From Cardiobacteriaceae bacterium TAE3-ERU3 (lineage in GTDB: Bacteria > Pseudomonadota > Gammaproteobacteria > Cardiobacteriales > Cardiobacteriaceae): a stretch of DNA of 64,000 bases. Below, piece after piece: positions 19,280 through 27,654 of this stretch. Under the pieces are notes generated by a model. That model saw only the letters and a list, made by a program, of their open reading frames with translations. It did not search any database and was not told where the DNA came from. Positions within the stretch are counted from its first letter, which is position 1; each line of letters starts with the position of its first letter. The position numbers and the translations under genes were made by a program. Location of the stretch: positions 155,461 to 219,460 of the forward strand of contig JAHUUI010000004.1 of NCBI GenBank assembly GCA_019218315.1. The letters run 5' to 3'.

Positions 19280-19798
19280 TCAGTCTTCCCACTTGTAGCG
19301 GAAATAGCGAATGTAGCCGGTACCGGGAATTTTGTCCTTCATGTGTTCAGAATCCAGCTCGACTTCCACATCCTCTGGGTAGTTGTTTTGATTCTCGACC
19401 GAAGTTTCGACTCGGATTTTATAGCCTGCATCGAGAATATCATCATCGAGATCAATACGGATCACATCACGGTCACCAGGAGCGACGGAAGCGCCAGTAA
19501 TCGCATCAAGGTCCTGCGGTGCACGACCAAGGTACTTCCACCAACGTGGCATATCTTTAAAGAATTGTGGCTTAGATCCAGCAACCCACAAAGTGCGCAC
19601 ATAGCGACCTTCCGGATCGACCAAATACATCGCATAAAATGCTTCGTAGCCTTCATAATCATTGAGCTGAACCAGCAATGTACCTTCAGCAGCCTGACTG
19701 ACGCCTGGCATTGCCGCAGCAGCAAACATACTCGCAGCAATCGCTTTTTTCAGCGCACTGCGCAACGGGTTTGACAAAAATTGTCGTGATGTTGACAT
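19280..19798 (-). CDS. DUF2271 periplasmic protein with flavinylation-like motif
   Basis: A 172-aa protein with a long-n-region Sec signal peptide (cleavage likely near SQA-A at 36-37) followed by a DUF2271 domain. Residues 98-104 read DAITGAS. This resembles the D-x-x-S/T-G-A-T/S motif at which ApbE attaches FMN in NqrC/RnfG, so Ser104 is a candidate flavin site. The ATG at 19798 has GGAGG four bases before it. It is the promoter-proximal gene of a cluster with the PepSY/flavodoxin/FNR fusion (36 bp downstream), an ankyrin protein and ApbE. Predicted role: periplasmic flavin carrier or terminal reductase; the acceptor is unknown. Confidence 0.82.
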   Translation of the reverse strand: MSTSRQFLSNPLRSALKKAIAASMFAAAAMPGVSQAAEGTLLVQLNDYEGYEAFYAMYLVDPEGRYVRTLWVAGSKPQFFKDMPRWWKYLGRAPQDLDAITGASVAPGDRDVIRIDLDDDILDAGYKIRVETSVENQNNYPEDVEVELDSEHMKDKIPGTGYIRYFRYKWED

Positions 19799-20284
19799 GT
19801 ATCCTCCATCCTGTAGAAACAAAAAAGCGCTGATCACGAAGTCGTTCCTTTGTAATCAGCATGGCAAAAGCATGAGTCCAGTCGCATGCTTTTCTGTGCG
19901 CCAAGCATCCAACCCTATACAGAAAATATCACCAACACTACACATTGCATCTTGGCCGACTAATACCGACGACAAGATCATCACCCAACGATCCAGATGG
20001 TGTATGAATACGCATGAGATTTAGATGCATTTAGCGAAAATGCTCAAAAAGACTACGGAACTGATGCTGGCATGTCAATAAACAAGAACCATTCACAACA
20101 ACAAAAATCTGATAAACTGAACTTATGCTGTTGTTTTGGAATTAAAATCAAAATTTGAACATTTATAATTTTTTATGCATTTTTTGATAAAAAATATTAC
20201 CCTTATTTATCGATGAACAAATCCTGCATTGAATCGTGCAAAATTTGCCATACTTAACCATCATAATCTGACATCACATTCTTT
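19799..20284. other. Shared upstream region of the DUF2271 cluster and the riboflavin operon
   Basis: About 486 bp, increasingly AT-rich toward ribD. It must hold the promoters for both divergent clusters. I see no Fur box and no FMN riboswitch (the conserved RFN stems are absent), and no ribosome binding site before the ribD ATG. I cannot mark promoter boxes with confidence. Confidence 0.5.
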
Positions 20285-21376
20285 ATGCATCTAACCTACA
20301 TGCAGCGCACACTCGAACTCGCCAAGCGCGGCCAATTTTCCGCAGCCCCCAATCCGGCCGTTGGCTGCGTCATCGTGCGCAACGGGCAAATTGTCGGCGA
20401 AGGATTTCATGAGCGCACTGGTGAGCCACATGCTGAAGTCCACGCCCTGCGCCAAGCCGGCGTACAAGCACGCGGCGCAACCGCTTATGTCACTCTAGAG
20501 CCCTGCGCCCATTACGGCCGCACCCCGCCATGTGCGCAAGCACTGATTGACGCTGGCATCGCCCATGTCGTCATCGCCACCCAAGACCCAAATCCATTGG
20601 TTGCGGGCAAAGGCATCGCCTTACTCGAAGCAGCAGGGATTACCACCCAATGCGGTATCCTCGAAAAAGAAGCTCACGATCTTAATCGTGCTTTTTTCTA
20701 CCGCATCACCCACCAGCGCCCCTACGTCCGCTTGAAAATGGCTGCAACTATGGATGGAAAAACCGCCTTACCAAGTGGTGAAAGCCAGTGGATTACCGGA
20801 GAAGCCGCCCGCCACGATGCACATTACTGGCGCTTGCGTAGTGACGCGATTATTGCCGGCTGTGGTAGCATCATCGACGACAACGCACGCCTCAGCGCAC
20901 GCTATCCGACCAAGCTCACTGCCAATCCACCACTCAAAGTCATCATCGACAGCCAACTACGCACGCCCTCTACTGCTGCGGCACTTAGCGATGGACTGCC
21001 TACCCTCATTGCCACTACAACTACCGCGCCGGAGCGACATTATCCTGCGCACGTTGAACTGCTGCGCCTGCCAGCCAGCGATGCTGGAAAAGTCCCACTT
21101 ACGACCCTACTCGACGAACTCGGCGCACGACAAATAAACAGCGTATGGGTTGAGGCTGGCGCTGGGCTTGCCGGTGCGTTCTACACGGCTGCGCTGTATC
21201 AGGAAATCATCCTTTATCTTGCACCTTTTTTTCTCGGCGATGGTGCCCGCGGATTGCTCAACGCTGCCCCACCGGCCGTCTTATCTGATAAAATAGCCCA
21301 CCGAATATCAGACAGCCGTGCTTTGGGTGACGACTGGCGCTTCATCCTAACTCGCGCCGACCAATCCGACTGCTGA
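20285..21376 (+). CDS. ribD: Bifunctional riboflavin biosynthesis deaminase/reductase
   Basis: Catalyses the deamination and side-chain reduction steps after GTP ring opening in riboflavin synthesis. The 363-aa protein has the zinc deaminase site His49-Ala-Glu51 with Cys74 and Cys83 (PCAHYGRTPPC). The C-terminal reductase half has VRLKMAATMDGKTA and WVEAGAGLAGAF. It is the first gene of a rightward operon. No FMN riboswitch is visible upstream. Confidence 0.96.
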   Translation: MHLTYMQRTLELAKRGQFSAAPNPAVGCVIVRNGQIVGEGFHERTGEPHAEVHALRQAGVQARGATAYVTLEPCAHYGRTPPCAQALIDAGIAHVVIATQDPNPLVAGKGIALLEAAGITTQCGILEKEAHDLNRAFFYRITHQRPYVRLKMAATMDGKTALPSGESQWITGEAARHDAHYWRLRSDAIIAGCGSIIDDNARLSARYPTKLTANPPLKVIIDSQLRTPSTAAALSDGLPTLIATTTTAPERHYPAHVELLRLPASDAGKVPLTTLLDELGARQINSVWVEAGAGLAGAFYTAALYQEIILYLAPFFLGDGARGLLNAAPPAVLSDKIAHRISDSRALGDDWRFILTRADQSDC

Positions 21377-21406
21377 ACACGCTTTAAAAACAGAGACGAC
21401 AAGATT

Positions 21407-22048
21407 ATGTTTACCGGCATCATTGCCTGCACTGGCACGCTCAGCGAACGCACGCAACATGGCGACGATCAAACCCTGACCATCCATGCCCCCAACTTCG
21501 ACTTCAGCCAAACTCAGCTTGGCGACAGTATCGCAGTCAACGGCGTCTGCCTCACTGCCGTCGATCTCGCTGCACAGCAATTCCGTGCCGACGTCTCGGT
21601 TGAAACCCTGACCCACACTACCCTCGGCGCCCTCGCCATCGGCAGCCGCGTCAACCTCGAATCTGCGCTGACACTTGCTACCCCACTCGGCGGTCACCTT
21701 GTCAGCGGCCACGTTGACGGCATCGGCGAACTCGTCGAGCGCCATAGCGACGCACGCAGTGAGCGCCTTACCTTTCGTGCCCCACGTAACATCGTCCGTT
21801 ACATTGCCACGAAAGGCTCAATCACCATCGACGGCATCAGCCTCACCGTCAACCACGTTGACGGCGAACAGTTTAGCGTCAATATCGTGCCACACACCCT
21901 GAGCCGCACCACACTAGGCAACTATCACAGCGGCCAACAGGTCAATCTCGAAGTGGACCTCATTGCACGTTATGTCGAGCGCTTGCTCATCAGCCCGAGC
22001 GACAGCGGCGAACTTACGCTTGATCGCCTGCGCGACCTCGGCTACTGA
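21407..22048 (+). CDS. ribE: Riboflavin synthase alpha chain
   Basis: Dismutates two 6,7-dimethyl-8-ribityllumazine molecules to riboflavin. The 213-aa protein has the classic N-terminal MFTGII, two tandem lumazine-binding domains (the first with AVNGVCLTA, the second with TIDGISLTV) and GHLVSGHVDG between them. It begins 30 bp after ribD. The symbol ribC is used for the same enzyme in some genomes. Confidence 0.96.
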   Translation: MFTGIIACTGTLSERTQHGDDQTLTIHAPNFDFSQTQLGDSIAVNGVCLTAVDLAAQQFRADVSVETLTHTTLGALAIGSRVNLESALTLATPLGGHLVSGHVDGIGELVERHSDARSERLTFRAPRNIVRYIATKGSITIDGISLTVNHVDGEQFSVNIVPHTLSRTTLGNYHSGQQVNLEVDLIARYVERLLISPSDSGELTLDRLRDLGY

Positions 22049-22070
22049 CCCAACCACAGCGGACACCAGC

Positions 22071-23174
22071 ATGAATCTCAACACTACCGAAGAAATCATC
22101 GCCGACCTCAAAGCGGGAAAAATGGTCATCATCATGGACGATGAAGACCGTGAAAACGAAGGCGATCTGATGATGATTGCCGAACACATCACCCCCGAAG
22201 CGATCAACTTCATGGCCAAATACGGGCGCGGCCTCGTCTGCCTGACCATCTCGCAAGCGCGTTGCGACCGCCTCAAGTTGTGGCCGCAAGCGACCAACAA
22301 CGCCTCGGCTTTCTCGACCAACTTTACCGTATCGATCGAAGCTGCTGAAGGCGTCACTACCGGCATTTCAGCGCATGACCGCGCACGCACCATACAAGCT
22401 GCTGTAGCCGAAAATGCTCAACCCACCGACCTTGTCCAGCCCGGCCACATTTTCCCCATCGTTGCACGCGAAGGCGGTGTCTTAATCCGCGCAGGGCACA
22501 CCGAAGCGGGCTGCGATTTTGCCCGCCTTGCCGGATGCGAACCAGCCGCCGTCATTGTCGAAATCCTTAAAGATGATGGCACCATGGCACGCCGCCCTGA
22601 CCTTGAAATCTTCGCCGCCGAGCATGGCCTCAAAATAGGCACTATTGCTGACCTCATCGCCTACCGTCTCGAACGCGAACAAACCGTCACCCAAGTTGCA
22701 CAATGCGAACTGCCCACTGCATACGGCACGTTCAAACTCGCCGCCTACCAAAGCATTCTCGATGAAACCCTGCACTACGCGTTGGTCAAAGGGACTATCC
22801 CAGCTGATCAGCCGACCTTTGTGCGTGTCCATGTACAAAATGCCCTCGGTGACCTATTCCACGCCAAGCTCAGTGAACGCACATATAGTATTGATGATGC
22901 CCTTACCTGCCTCGCACAAGAACCACACGGTATCATCGTCGTCATCGACGAAGCACACACTAATAATGACATTCTTGCGCGAATGCACGCTTTCACCCAC
23001 AACGACCCACCGCCGAAACGCGCCCAAGAGCAAGACCTACGCACCTATGGCATCGGCGCACAAATTCTTATCGACCAAGGCGTAAGCAAAATGCGCCTAC
23101 TCTCAACGCCATATAAATTCACCGGGCTCTCTGGCTACCAGCTAGAAGTCAGCGAATTCATCCAACCCGAATAA
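22071..23174 (+). CDS. ribBX: DHBP synthase fused to a degenerate GTP cyclohydrolase II domain (RibBX type)
   Basis: The N-terminal half (to about residue 205) is 3,4-dihydroxy-2-butanone 4-phosphate synthase with an intact acidic site ([10 protein letters not shown]) and [14 protein letters not shown]. The C-terminal half aligns with GTP cyclohydrolase II but lacks its zinc cysteines: the RCDCG region is replaced by LSERTYS, and the QEGRGIG-type GTP loop by IDEAHTNND. So it should make DHBP but not open GTP, and a separate RibA is needed elsewhere. This RibBX-type variant has been described in Proteobacteria. The ATG at 22071 starts 22 bp after ribE; the frame extends upstream only as an overlap. 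Confidence 0.92.
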   Translation: MNLNTTEEIIADLKAGKMVIIMDDEDRENEGDLMMIAEHITPEAINFMAKYGRGLVCLTISQARCDRLKLWPQATNNASAFSTNFTVSIEAAEGVTTGISAHDRARTIQAAVAENAQPTDLVQPGHIFPIVAREGGVLIRAGHTEAGCDFARLAGCEPAAVIVEILKDDGTMARRPDLEIFAAEHGLKIGTIADLIAYRLEREQTVTQVAQCELPTAYGTFKLAAYQSILDETLHYALVKGTIPADQPTFVRVHVQNALGDLFHAKLSERTYSIDDALTCLAQEPHGIIVVIDEAHTNNDILARMHAFTHNDPPPKRAQEQDLRTYGIGAQILIDQGVSKMRLLSTPYKFTGLSGYQLEVSEFIQPE

Positions 23175-23193
23175 TAAAGAACAAGGAATAACC

Positions 23194-23670
23194 ATGAATC
23201 AGCAAGTCAACCGCATCGAAGGCGACTTCGTCCTTGAAGACGCACGCTACGCCATCATCTGCTCACGCTTCAACGAGCTCATCGTCAGCAAACTCGAAGC
23301 CGGCGCCATCGACACCCTCAAGCGCCACGGCACTGAGCTCAGTAATATTGATGTCATCTACATACCCGGTGCACACGAACTCCCTATCGCTGCACAACGC
23401 CTCGCAGCCACCGGACGCTACGAAGCCATCATCGCCCTTGGTGCCGTCATCCGCGGCTCAACAGCGCACTTTGACGTCGTCGTCAATGAATCGAGCAAAG
23501 GCCTTGGGCAAGTCGCACTTAAGCACGACCTACCAGTCCTTAACGGCGTACTTACCACCAACAGCATCGAACAAGCAATCGAGCGCGCAGGTACCAAAGC
23601 CGGTAACAAAGGTGCCGAAGTTGCCCTTGCCGCCATTGAAATGGTTAGTCTGCTGCGTCAAATCAACTAA
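23194..23670 (+). CDS. ribH: 6,7-dimethyl-8-ribityllumazine synthase
   Basis: Joins the RibD product (after dephosphorylation) with DHBP to make the riboflavin precursor lumazine; forms icosahedral or pentameric shells. The 158-aa protein has [11 protein letters not shown], the PGAHELP motif, [14 protein letters not shown] (with the catalytic His) and [11 protein letters not shown]. It lies 19 bp after ribBX with an AAGGAA ribosome binding site. Confidence 0.96.
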   Translation: MNQQVNRIEGDFVLEDARYAIICSRFNELIVSKLEAGAIDTLKRHGTELSNIDVIYIPGAHELPIAAQRLAATGRYEAIIALGAVIRGSTAHFDVVVNESSKGLGQVALKHDLPVLNGVLTTNSIEQAIERAGTKAGNKGAEVALAAIEMVSLLRQIN

Positions 23671-23734
23671 GGCTTATCAGCCATTTAGTGCCACAACAAT
23701 TGAATTTTTAATGAAATAAGCCCCGAAGGACACC

Positions 23735-24253
23735 ATGAGTAAAGCGCCCAACCTTAAAAGACAAGCCATCGAACAGCGCAGCCGCGCCCGCCGCCAGCTG
23801 CTGCAAATCCTCTATCAATGGCAAATCAGTGGCGACGAACCGCGCCAAGCCTATCTAAACCGCCTCACTGACCCACAAACCGGCGACGTTGACCAGCACT
23901 ATTTTGACGATGCTTACGGCTATATCTGCGAGCACAACGACGTCCTCGAAGCCGCCTACAGCGACTATATGAGCCGCCAGCCAAAATTCCTCGACCCCAT
24001 CGAGCGCGCGATACTGTGGATCGGTGCGTATGAAATCAAGCAGCGCTTCGACATTCACCCCAGCGTCAGCATCAATGAAGCTGTCGAACTCGCCAAGCAA
24101 TTCGGCGGTGAGGATAGCTACAAATTCATCAATGCCACGCTAGACAAACTGGCCAAAAGCAGCAACGCCACACCTGCTGCCAAAGCAGCAGAGGCTGCGC
24201 AAGACGACGTAGCCATTGAGCAAGATGAAGACGCAAACAACGGGCTTTCCTGA
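23735..24253 (+). CDS. nusB: Transcription antitermination factor NusB
   Basis: All-helical partner of NusE (S10) in rRNA antitermination. The 172-aa protein has the NusB landmarks SRARRQLLQILYQW, ERAILWIGAYEI, INEAVELAKQFG and SYKFINATLDKLAK. An Ala/Asp-rich tail of about 30 residues extends beyond the usual end. The ribH-nusB order is common in proteobacteria. Its last 29 bp overlap the next gene. Confidence 0.94.
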   Translation: MSKAPNLKRQAIEQRSRARRQLLQILYQWQISGDEPRQAYLNRLTDPQTGDVDQHYFDDAYGYICEHNDVLEAAYSDYMSRQPKFLDPIERAILWIGAYEIKQRFDIHPSVSINEAVELAKQFGGEDSYKFINATLDKLAKSSNATPAAKAAEAAQDDVAIEQDEDANNGLS

Positions 24254-24482
24254 GCAAGAGAAAACCATATTGCGTGCCGTTAAAGGCGTTGGTGATACCG
24301 TCATCCAGCGCCTGGAAATGATGGGCTTTACCCGTCTTGAGGAATTGGCAAATGCTGATGTTGACGATATTCTTTACCGCGGCAGCGAACTGACCGGTAG
24401 TAGCTGCTGGCGCAACAGCCCACAAGCAAGAAAAGCCATTACCAGCGCGATTGCCGCCGCTAAACAACAGGAGCAAAAATGA
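24225..24482 (+). CDS. Small helix-hairpin-helix protein
   Basis: An 85-aa protein with a helix-hairpin-helix motif (VKGVGDTVIQRLEMMGFTRL) followed by ELANADVDDIL, typical of HhH units that bind DNA non-specifically. It overlaps nusB by 29 bp and its stop overlaps the next ATG (ATGA), so it is embedded in the riboflavin operon. A TTG three codons upstream of the ATG is an alternative start. Function unknown; resembles short 'HHH domain-containing' proteins without other domains. Confidence 0.75.
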   Translation: MKTQTTGFPEQEKTILRAVKGVGDTVIQRLEMMGFTRLEELANADVDDILYRGSELTGSSCWRNSPQARKAITSAIAAAKQQEQK

Positions 24483-24991
24483 CCGTTCTCGCCTTCGCTG
24501 CCAGTAACAGCAGCACATCAATCAACCACCAGCTAGTGAGCTACGCCGCATCACTGTGTGGCGATACCAAAGTGATCAAGCTGACCGACTACGATATTCC
24601 GCTGTACGATCCTGACCACGAGAATGAGCACGGTATTCCCGGCGAAGTACAGCGTCTGCATGATGAAATTGCCGCCGCCGACGCTCTGATCATCAGCCTT
24701 GCTGAACATAACGGCAGCCCAAGTGCTTTTTTCAAAAGCCAAATCGACTGGCTATCGCGCCATAACCGCCCTTTCCTGCAAGGGAAGAAAATCATCCTGC
24801 TCGCGACCTCACCCGGCGCTGGCGGCGCACAATCAGCGCTTTCCATTACCGAGAAAATGCTGCCGTTCTTTGATGGCGAAGTCGTCGCGACCGTCTCCGT
24901 ACCCAAGTTTTATGAGGTATTCCAAGACGACAAACTCATCGACAACGACCTCGACCAGCAGCTCAAAGCAGCACTGGCAAAGCTAAGCTAA
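24479..24991 (+). CDS. NADPH-dependent FMN reductase family protein
   Basis: A 170-aa flavodoxin-fold enzyme that would reduce FMN or another acceptor with NAD(P)H. It has the phosphate-binding start ASNSSTSINHQLV, the LAEHNGSPSAFFKSQIDW segment (variant of the PEYN...K motif) and ATSPGAGGAQSAL. It starts within ATGA of the preceding stop, so it is translationally coupled to the riboflavin operon. The link suggests use of newly made FMN; the physiological acceptor is unknown. Confidence 0.88.
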   Translation: MTVLAFAASNSSTSINHQLVSYAASLCGDTKVIKLTDYDIPLYDPDHENEHGIPGEVQRLHDEIAAADALIISLAEHNGSPSAFFKSQIDWLSRHNRPFLQGKKIILLATSPGAGGAQSALSITEKMLPFFDGEVVATVSVPKFYEVFQDDKLIDNDLDQQLKAALAKLS

Positions 24992-25005
24992 ACCTCTATT
25001 CAGTG

Positions 25006-25043
25006 TTGTGCCACCGTACTGTTTCAGCCATACAGTGGCACAA
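25006..25043. terminator. Hairpin after the riboflavin operon
   Basis: A stem of 9 perfect bp (ttgtgccac/gtggcacaa), extended inward by three pairs after one mismatch, lies 14 bp after the last gene of the operon. It has no U-tract, so it may be a processing or protection structure rather than a true intrinsic terminator. A second G/C-rich inverted repeat (25073-25104) follows. Confidence 0.5.
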
Positions 25044-25178
25044 ACTGACGCAAAAATGACTCAGTAAAAACTTGGGGGCTGCCCTTGAATATCAATCGCC
25101 CCCAGACTGCCCCCGACAAAAAGCAATCTCAGACAACAAAGCGAAAGATGCCAACGTCACCAATTGCGTAAATCACGA

Positions 25179-25901
25179 TCACTTTTCGCCCTCTACCTGC
25201 CATAATTTCGCTCTAATTTTTCTCACATTTTTGTTCATTTGATGTCTGACGATATGGCTATAAATCCACTGTTTTAGTGGGCTTAATTTCTGCTGATGCT
25301 TGGCATAAAACGCATCAGGCGTATTAAACAATCCAAAATCCTGATTAATGCCTTTGTCTTGGATATAGGTGTCATTCAAGTCCCAATCGACATTAGGATT
25401 GGCGAAGTTATCCGTATAAGCGCCAAAGCCACAAAATGTTGTTTTGCAGTCAGTAAACATCGCTTGTAGTGCCTTCAAATATTTTCTATCCAGAATAATG
25501 CCTTCCAAGTTGTACCACGTATCATTTACATTCACTTCGACCCAACTGTGCAGAATATTTTTGGGTGAAAAGTAATACCAAATCCCGCTAATTGCACCTT
25601 TTTGTAATGCCTTATCGATCGTAAATCCGTGCAATCTATTTCTAATGCCAACGCCGCGAAGCAGTGCCATCAATAAAGTTGCTTTAGTGTTGCATTGCCC
25701 GTAGCCATCTGCCAAAACTTTTGAAGCGGAAATATCATCACTGGCGTTATAGCCAAACTCAATATCATCTCGCACAAAGTTGTAAATAGACTTAACCCGC
25801 TCAATTTCGCTCAATCGCCGCCAGTTTTTTTGCGCAATCAACGCCTGAATCTCAGGGTGGGCATAGTCTAAAATCTTCGTTTCTTGCATTAATTCATCCA
25901 T
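25179..25901 (-). CDS. Transglutaminase-like cysteine protease domain protein
   Basis: A 240-aa cytoplasmic protein with a transglutaminase core: catalytic Cys in GYGQCNTKATLL, His in LHSWVEVNV, and an acidic residue in NLEGIILD. It has no signal peptide. The start at 25901 has GGAG eight bases upstream; an ATG at 25928 has no such site. The sequence is visibly more AT-rich than its neighbours, with Lys/Asn-rich codon use, which suggests a different history. It stands alone. Substrate unknown. Confidence 0.8.
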   Translation of the reverse strand: MDELMQETKILDYAHPEIQALIAQKNWRRLSEIERVKSIYNFVRDDIEFGYNASDDISASKVLADGYGQCNTKATLLMALLRGVGIRNRLHGFTIDKALQKGAISGIWYYFSPKNILHSWVEVNVNDTWYNLEGIILDRKYLKALQAMFTDCKTTFCGFGAYTDNFANPNVDWDLNDTYIQDKGINQDFGLFNTPDAFYAKHQQKLSPLKQWIYSHIVRHQMNKNVRKIRAKLWQVEGEK

Positions 25902-26093
25902 TTTGACTGCTCCGAATTGGCTCGTCATTCACATGAGTATTCTATTCGCACCTCAGCATGCATCTTAATTGAAAATAACTTCGCTGATGCTTTATCGCCC
26001 TACTCAAGCCATCTTCAGAGCCGTGTAGCGGCTATGCCATCGACGCTGTAATACGGTATGATTCAGAAAGATAAGTTATACAGGCAAACAACC

Positions 26094-26594
26094 ATGCACG
26101 TTATCCTTTCACACGGCCGCGGCAGCTCGGCCAACGCCAAAAAGATCGTCTATCTAGCCCGCACAGCAGAAGCATTAGGGCACACCACCCACCGCGTCAA
26201 TGACATCGACACTCAAGACCCTGACGAACGCCTCAAACGCCTGATTGCCACAGTTAAAGATATTGGTGAGCCTTTGGTTTTGGTTGGCTCAAGCATGGGT
26301 GGCTATACATCGGTGCTTGCTGCCGAACACTGTCAGGACTTGCGCGGCCTATTTTTGATTGCACCTGCACTCTACGTACCGCAATACCAGCAGCGCACCT
26401 ACCCAACAGATTTGCCGCACACCGAAATTGTGCATGGCTGGGATGATGATGTGATTCTCTACGAACATTCGGTGCGCTACGCACGCGAAGCTGATGCAAC
26501 GCTACACCTGATTGCAGGTGATCACGTCCTCCACCAAGCAACGGCTCAAATTACCGGCTTGTTTGATGCATTCCTGCGCAAGCTTGGGGATTAA
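26094..26594 (+). CDS. Alpha/beta hydrolase (YqiA-like size)
   Basis: A 166-aa minimal alpha/beta hydrolase. HVILSHGRGSS is the oxyanion region, GSSMGGY carries the nucleophile Ser, and a HGWDDD segment and GDHVLH supply acid and His near the C-terminus. I use the ATG at 26094, which gives the compact N-terminus of the family; an upstream ATG at 26058 adds 12 polar residues. Single gene, ending 9 bp from the convergent marC gene. Substrate unknown. Confidence 0.8.
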   Translation: MHVILSHGRGSSANAKKIVYLARTAEALGHTTHRVNDIDTQDPDERLKRLIATVKDIGEPLVLVGSSMGGYTSVLAAEHCQDLRGLFLIAPALYVPQYQQRTYPTDLPHTEIVHGWDDDVILYEHSVRYAREADATLHLIAGDHVLHQATAQITGLFDAFLRKLGD

Positions 26595-26603
26595 AAGCTT
26601 CGC

Positions 26604-27203
26604 TTAGACACTATGAACGTAGTCAGTAAAGGCATTGAGCAGCATCTGAACTGAGACTGCGAGTAGGATCATCCCCATCAAGCGCTCAATTGCCTTTAGC
26701 CCACGATGCCCCAGCACGCGATAGAGATACACGCCAAAATACAAAATGATGGCAGACACAAACCATGCCAAAAGTACGGCATATAGCCAGCTCGAAAAGT
26801 GCTGTGGATCATTTTCAACCAATAGAATCAGGGTCGCAAGCAAAGACGGGCCGGCGAGTAACGGCATCGCCAGCGGCACAATTAACGGCTCAGAATCAGT
26901 ATCATCATCCCCCATCACGCCACCACCGCCACGCATTGGAAAAATCATGCGCATGGCAATGGTCAATAGAACCAGCCCCCCAGCAATAGCAACTGCTTCA
27001 CGCGAAAGGTTAAGCACTTTCAGTACCGCCGAGCCTGAATAGAGGAACAGCAGCATAATGACCAATGCGATCAGTGTTTCGCGCACGATAATACGCTGCC
27101 TGCGGCGCTGCGGCACATTCGCCAGCACACTCATCCATATAGGCAAGTTACCGAGCGGATCCATAATTAAAAATAGCGTCACAGCCGTTGCAATAATTTC
27201 CAT
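26604..27203 (-). CDS. MarC family integral membrane protein
   Basis: A 199-aa six-helix protein of the MarC/UPF0056 family. Landmarks are LFLIMDPLGNLPIW in the first helix, the glycine-rich loop after MRMIFPMRGGGG, and PLAMPLLAGPSLLATLI, the repeated family signature. Despite the name, no role in antibiotic resistance is established; transport function is unproved. A second, more distant MarC protein is encoded at 53887-54537. Confidence 0.9.
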   Translation of the reverse strand: MEIIATAVTLFLIMDPLGNLPIWMSVLANVPQRRRQRIIVRETLIALVIMLLFLYSGSAVLKVLNLSREAVAIAGGLVLLTIAMRMIFPMRGGGGVMGDDDTDSEPLIVPLAMPLLAGPSLLATLILLVENDPQHFSSWLYAVLLAWFVSAIILYFGVYLYRVLGHRGLKAIERLMGMILLAVSVQMLLNAFTDYVHSV

Positions 27204-27654
27204 ACCAGTTCCGAGTGAAATAAATGCGTATTGTATCGTCTAAAGAGCCCTAATCCCATTCACTGCGGGAAGTATCACACCATACATGAGGCTTAAGATA
27301 ATTTTTAATTGACTACCCAATGCAATAATCTGCTTTACACAGATATCGGGAATAAAACTTAGTACTGTACGAAGTGATGCACTTGGATATATAAGTTCTG
27401 AAGGTAGAGGCAAAAACTAGCACGAAATCTGATTAAAAGCTTAGGCCAGCACGCACATACTATCCAAAGATGGTATAGATAAAGTCGGTGAAAATTTTGA
27501 TAGAAATAAGGGTATTTGTAGAAAAATCATAATTTTATAAATATCATTTTTCTTAATTACCCACTGAAAGCACCCTCGTTTAATGACATCGTATGACAGC
27601 ACTCTATGCTAAAATCGATGCTCTAGTTTCCATCATGACAAAGCCGTTGATCTT
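27204..27654. other. AT-rich intergenic region between divergent marC and MFS genes
   Basis: About 450 bp, AT-rich from 27290 to 27560, with no open frame of note, no tRNA-like arms and no strong hairpin with a U-tract. It should hold the promoters of the two divergent flanking genes, but I see no convincing boxes. Confidence 0.5.

Noticed and set aside
19799..20284. FMN riboswitch before ribD
   Set aside because: The conserved RFN stem sequences are not present; only AT-rich DNA is seen.
22071..23174. Bifunctional RibBA with active GTP cyclohydrolase II
   Set aside because: The zinc cysteines and GTP loop are missing in the C-terminal half.
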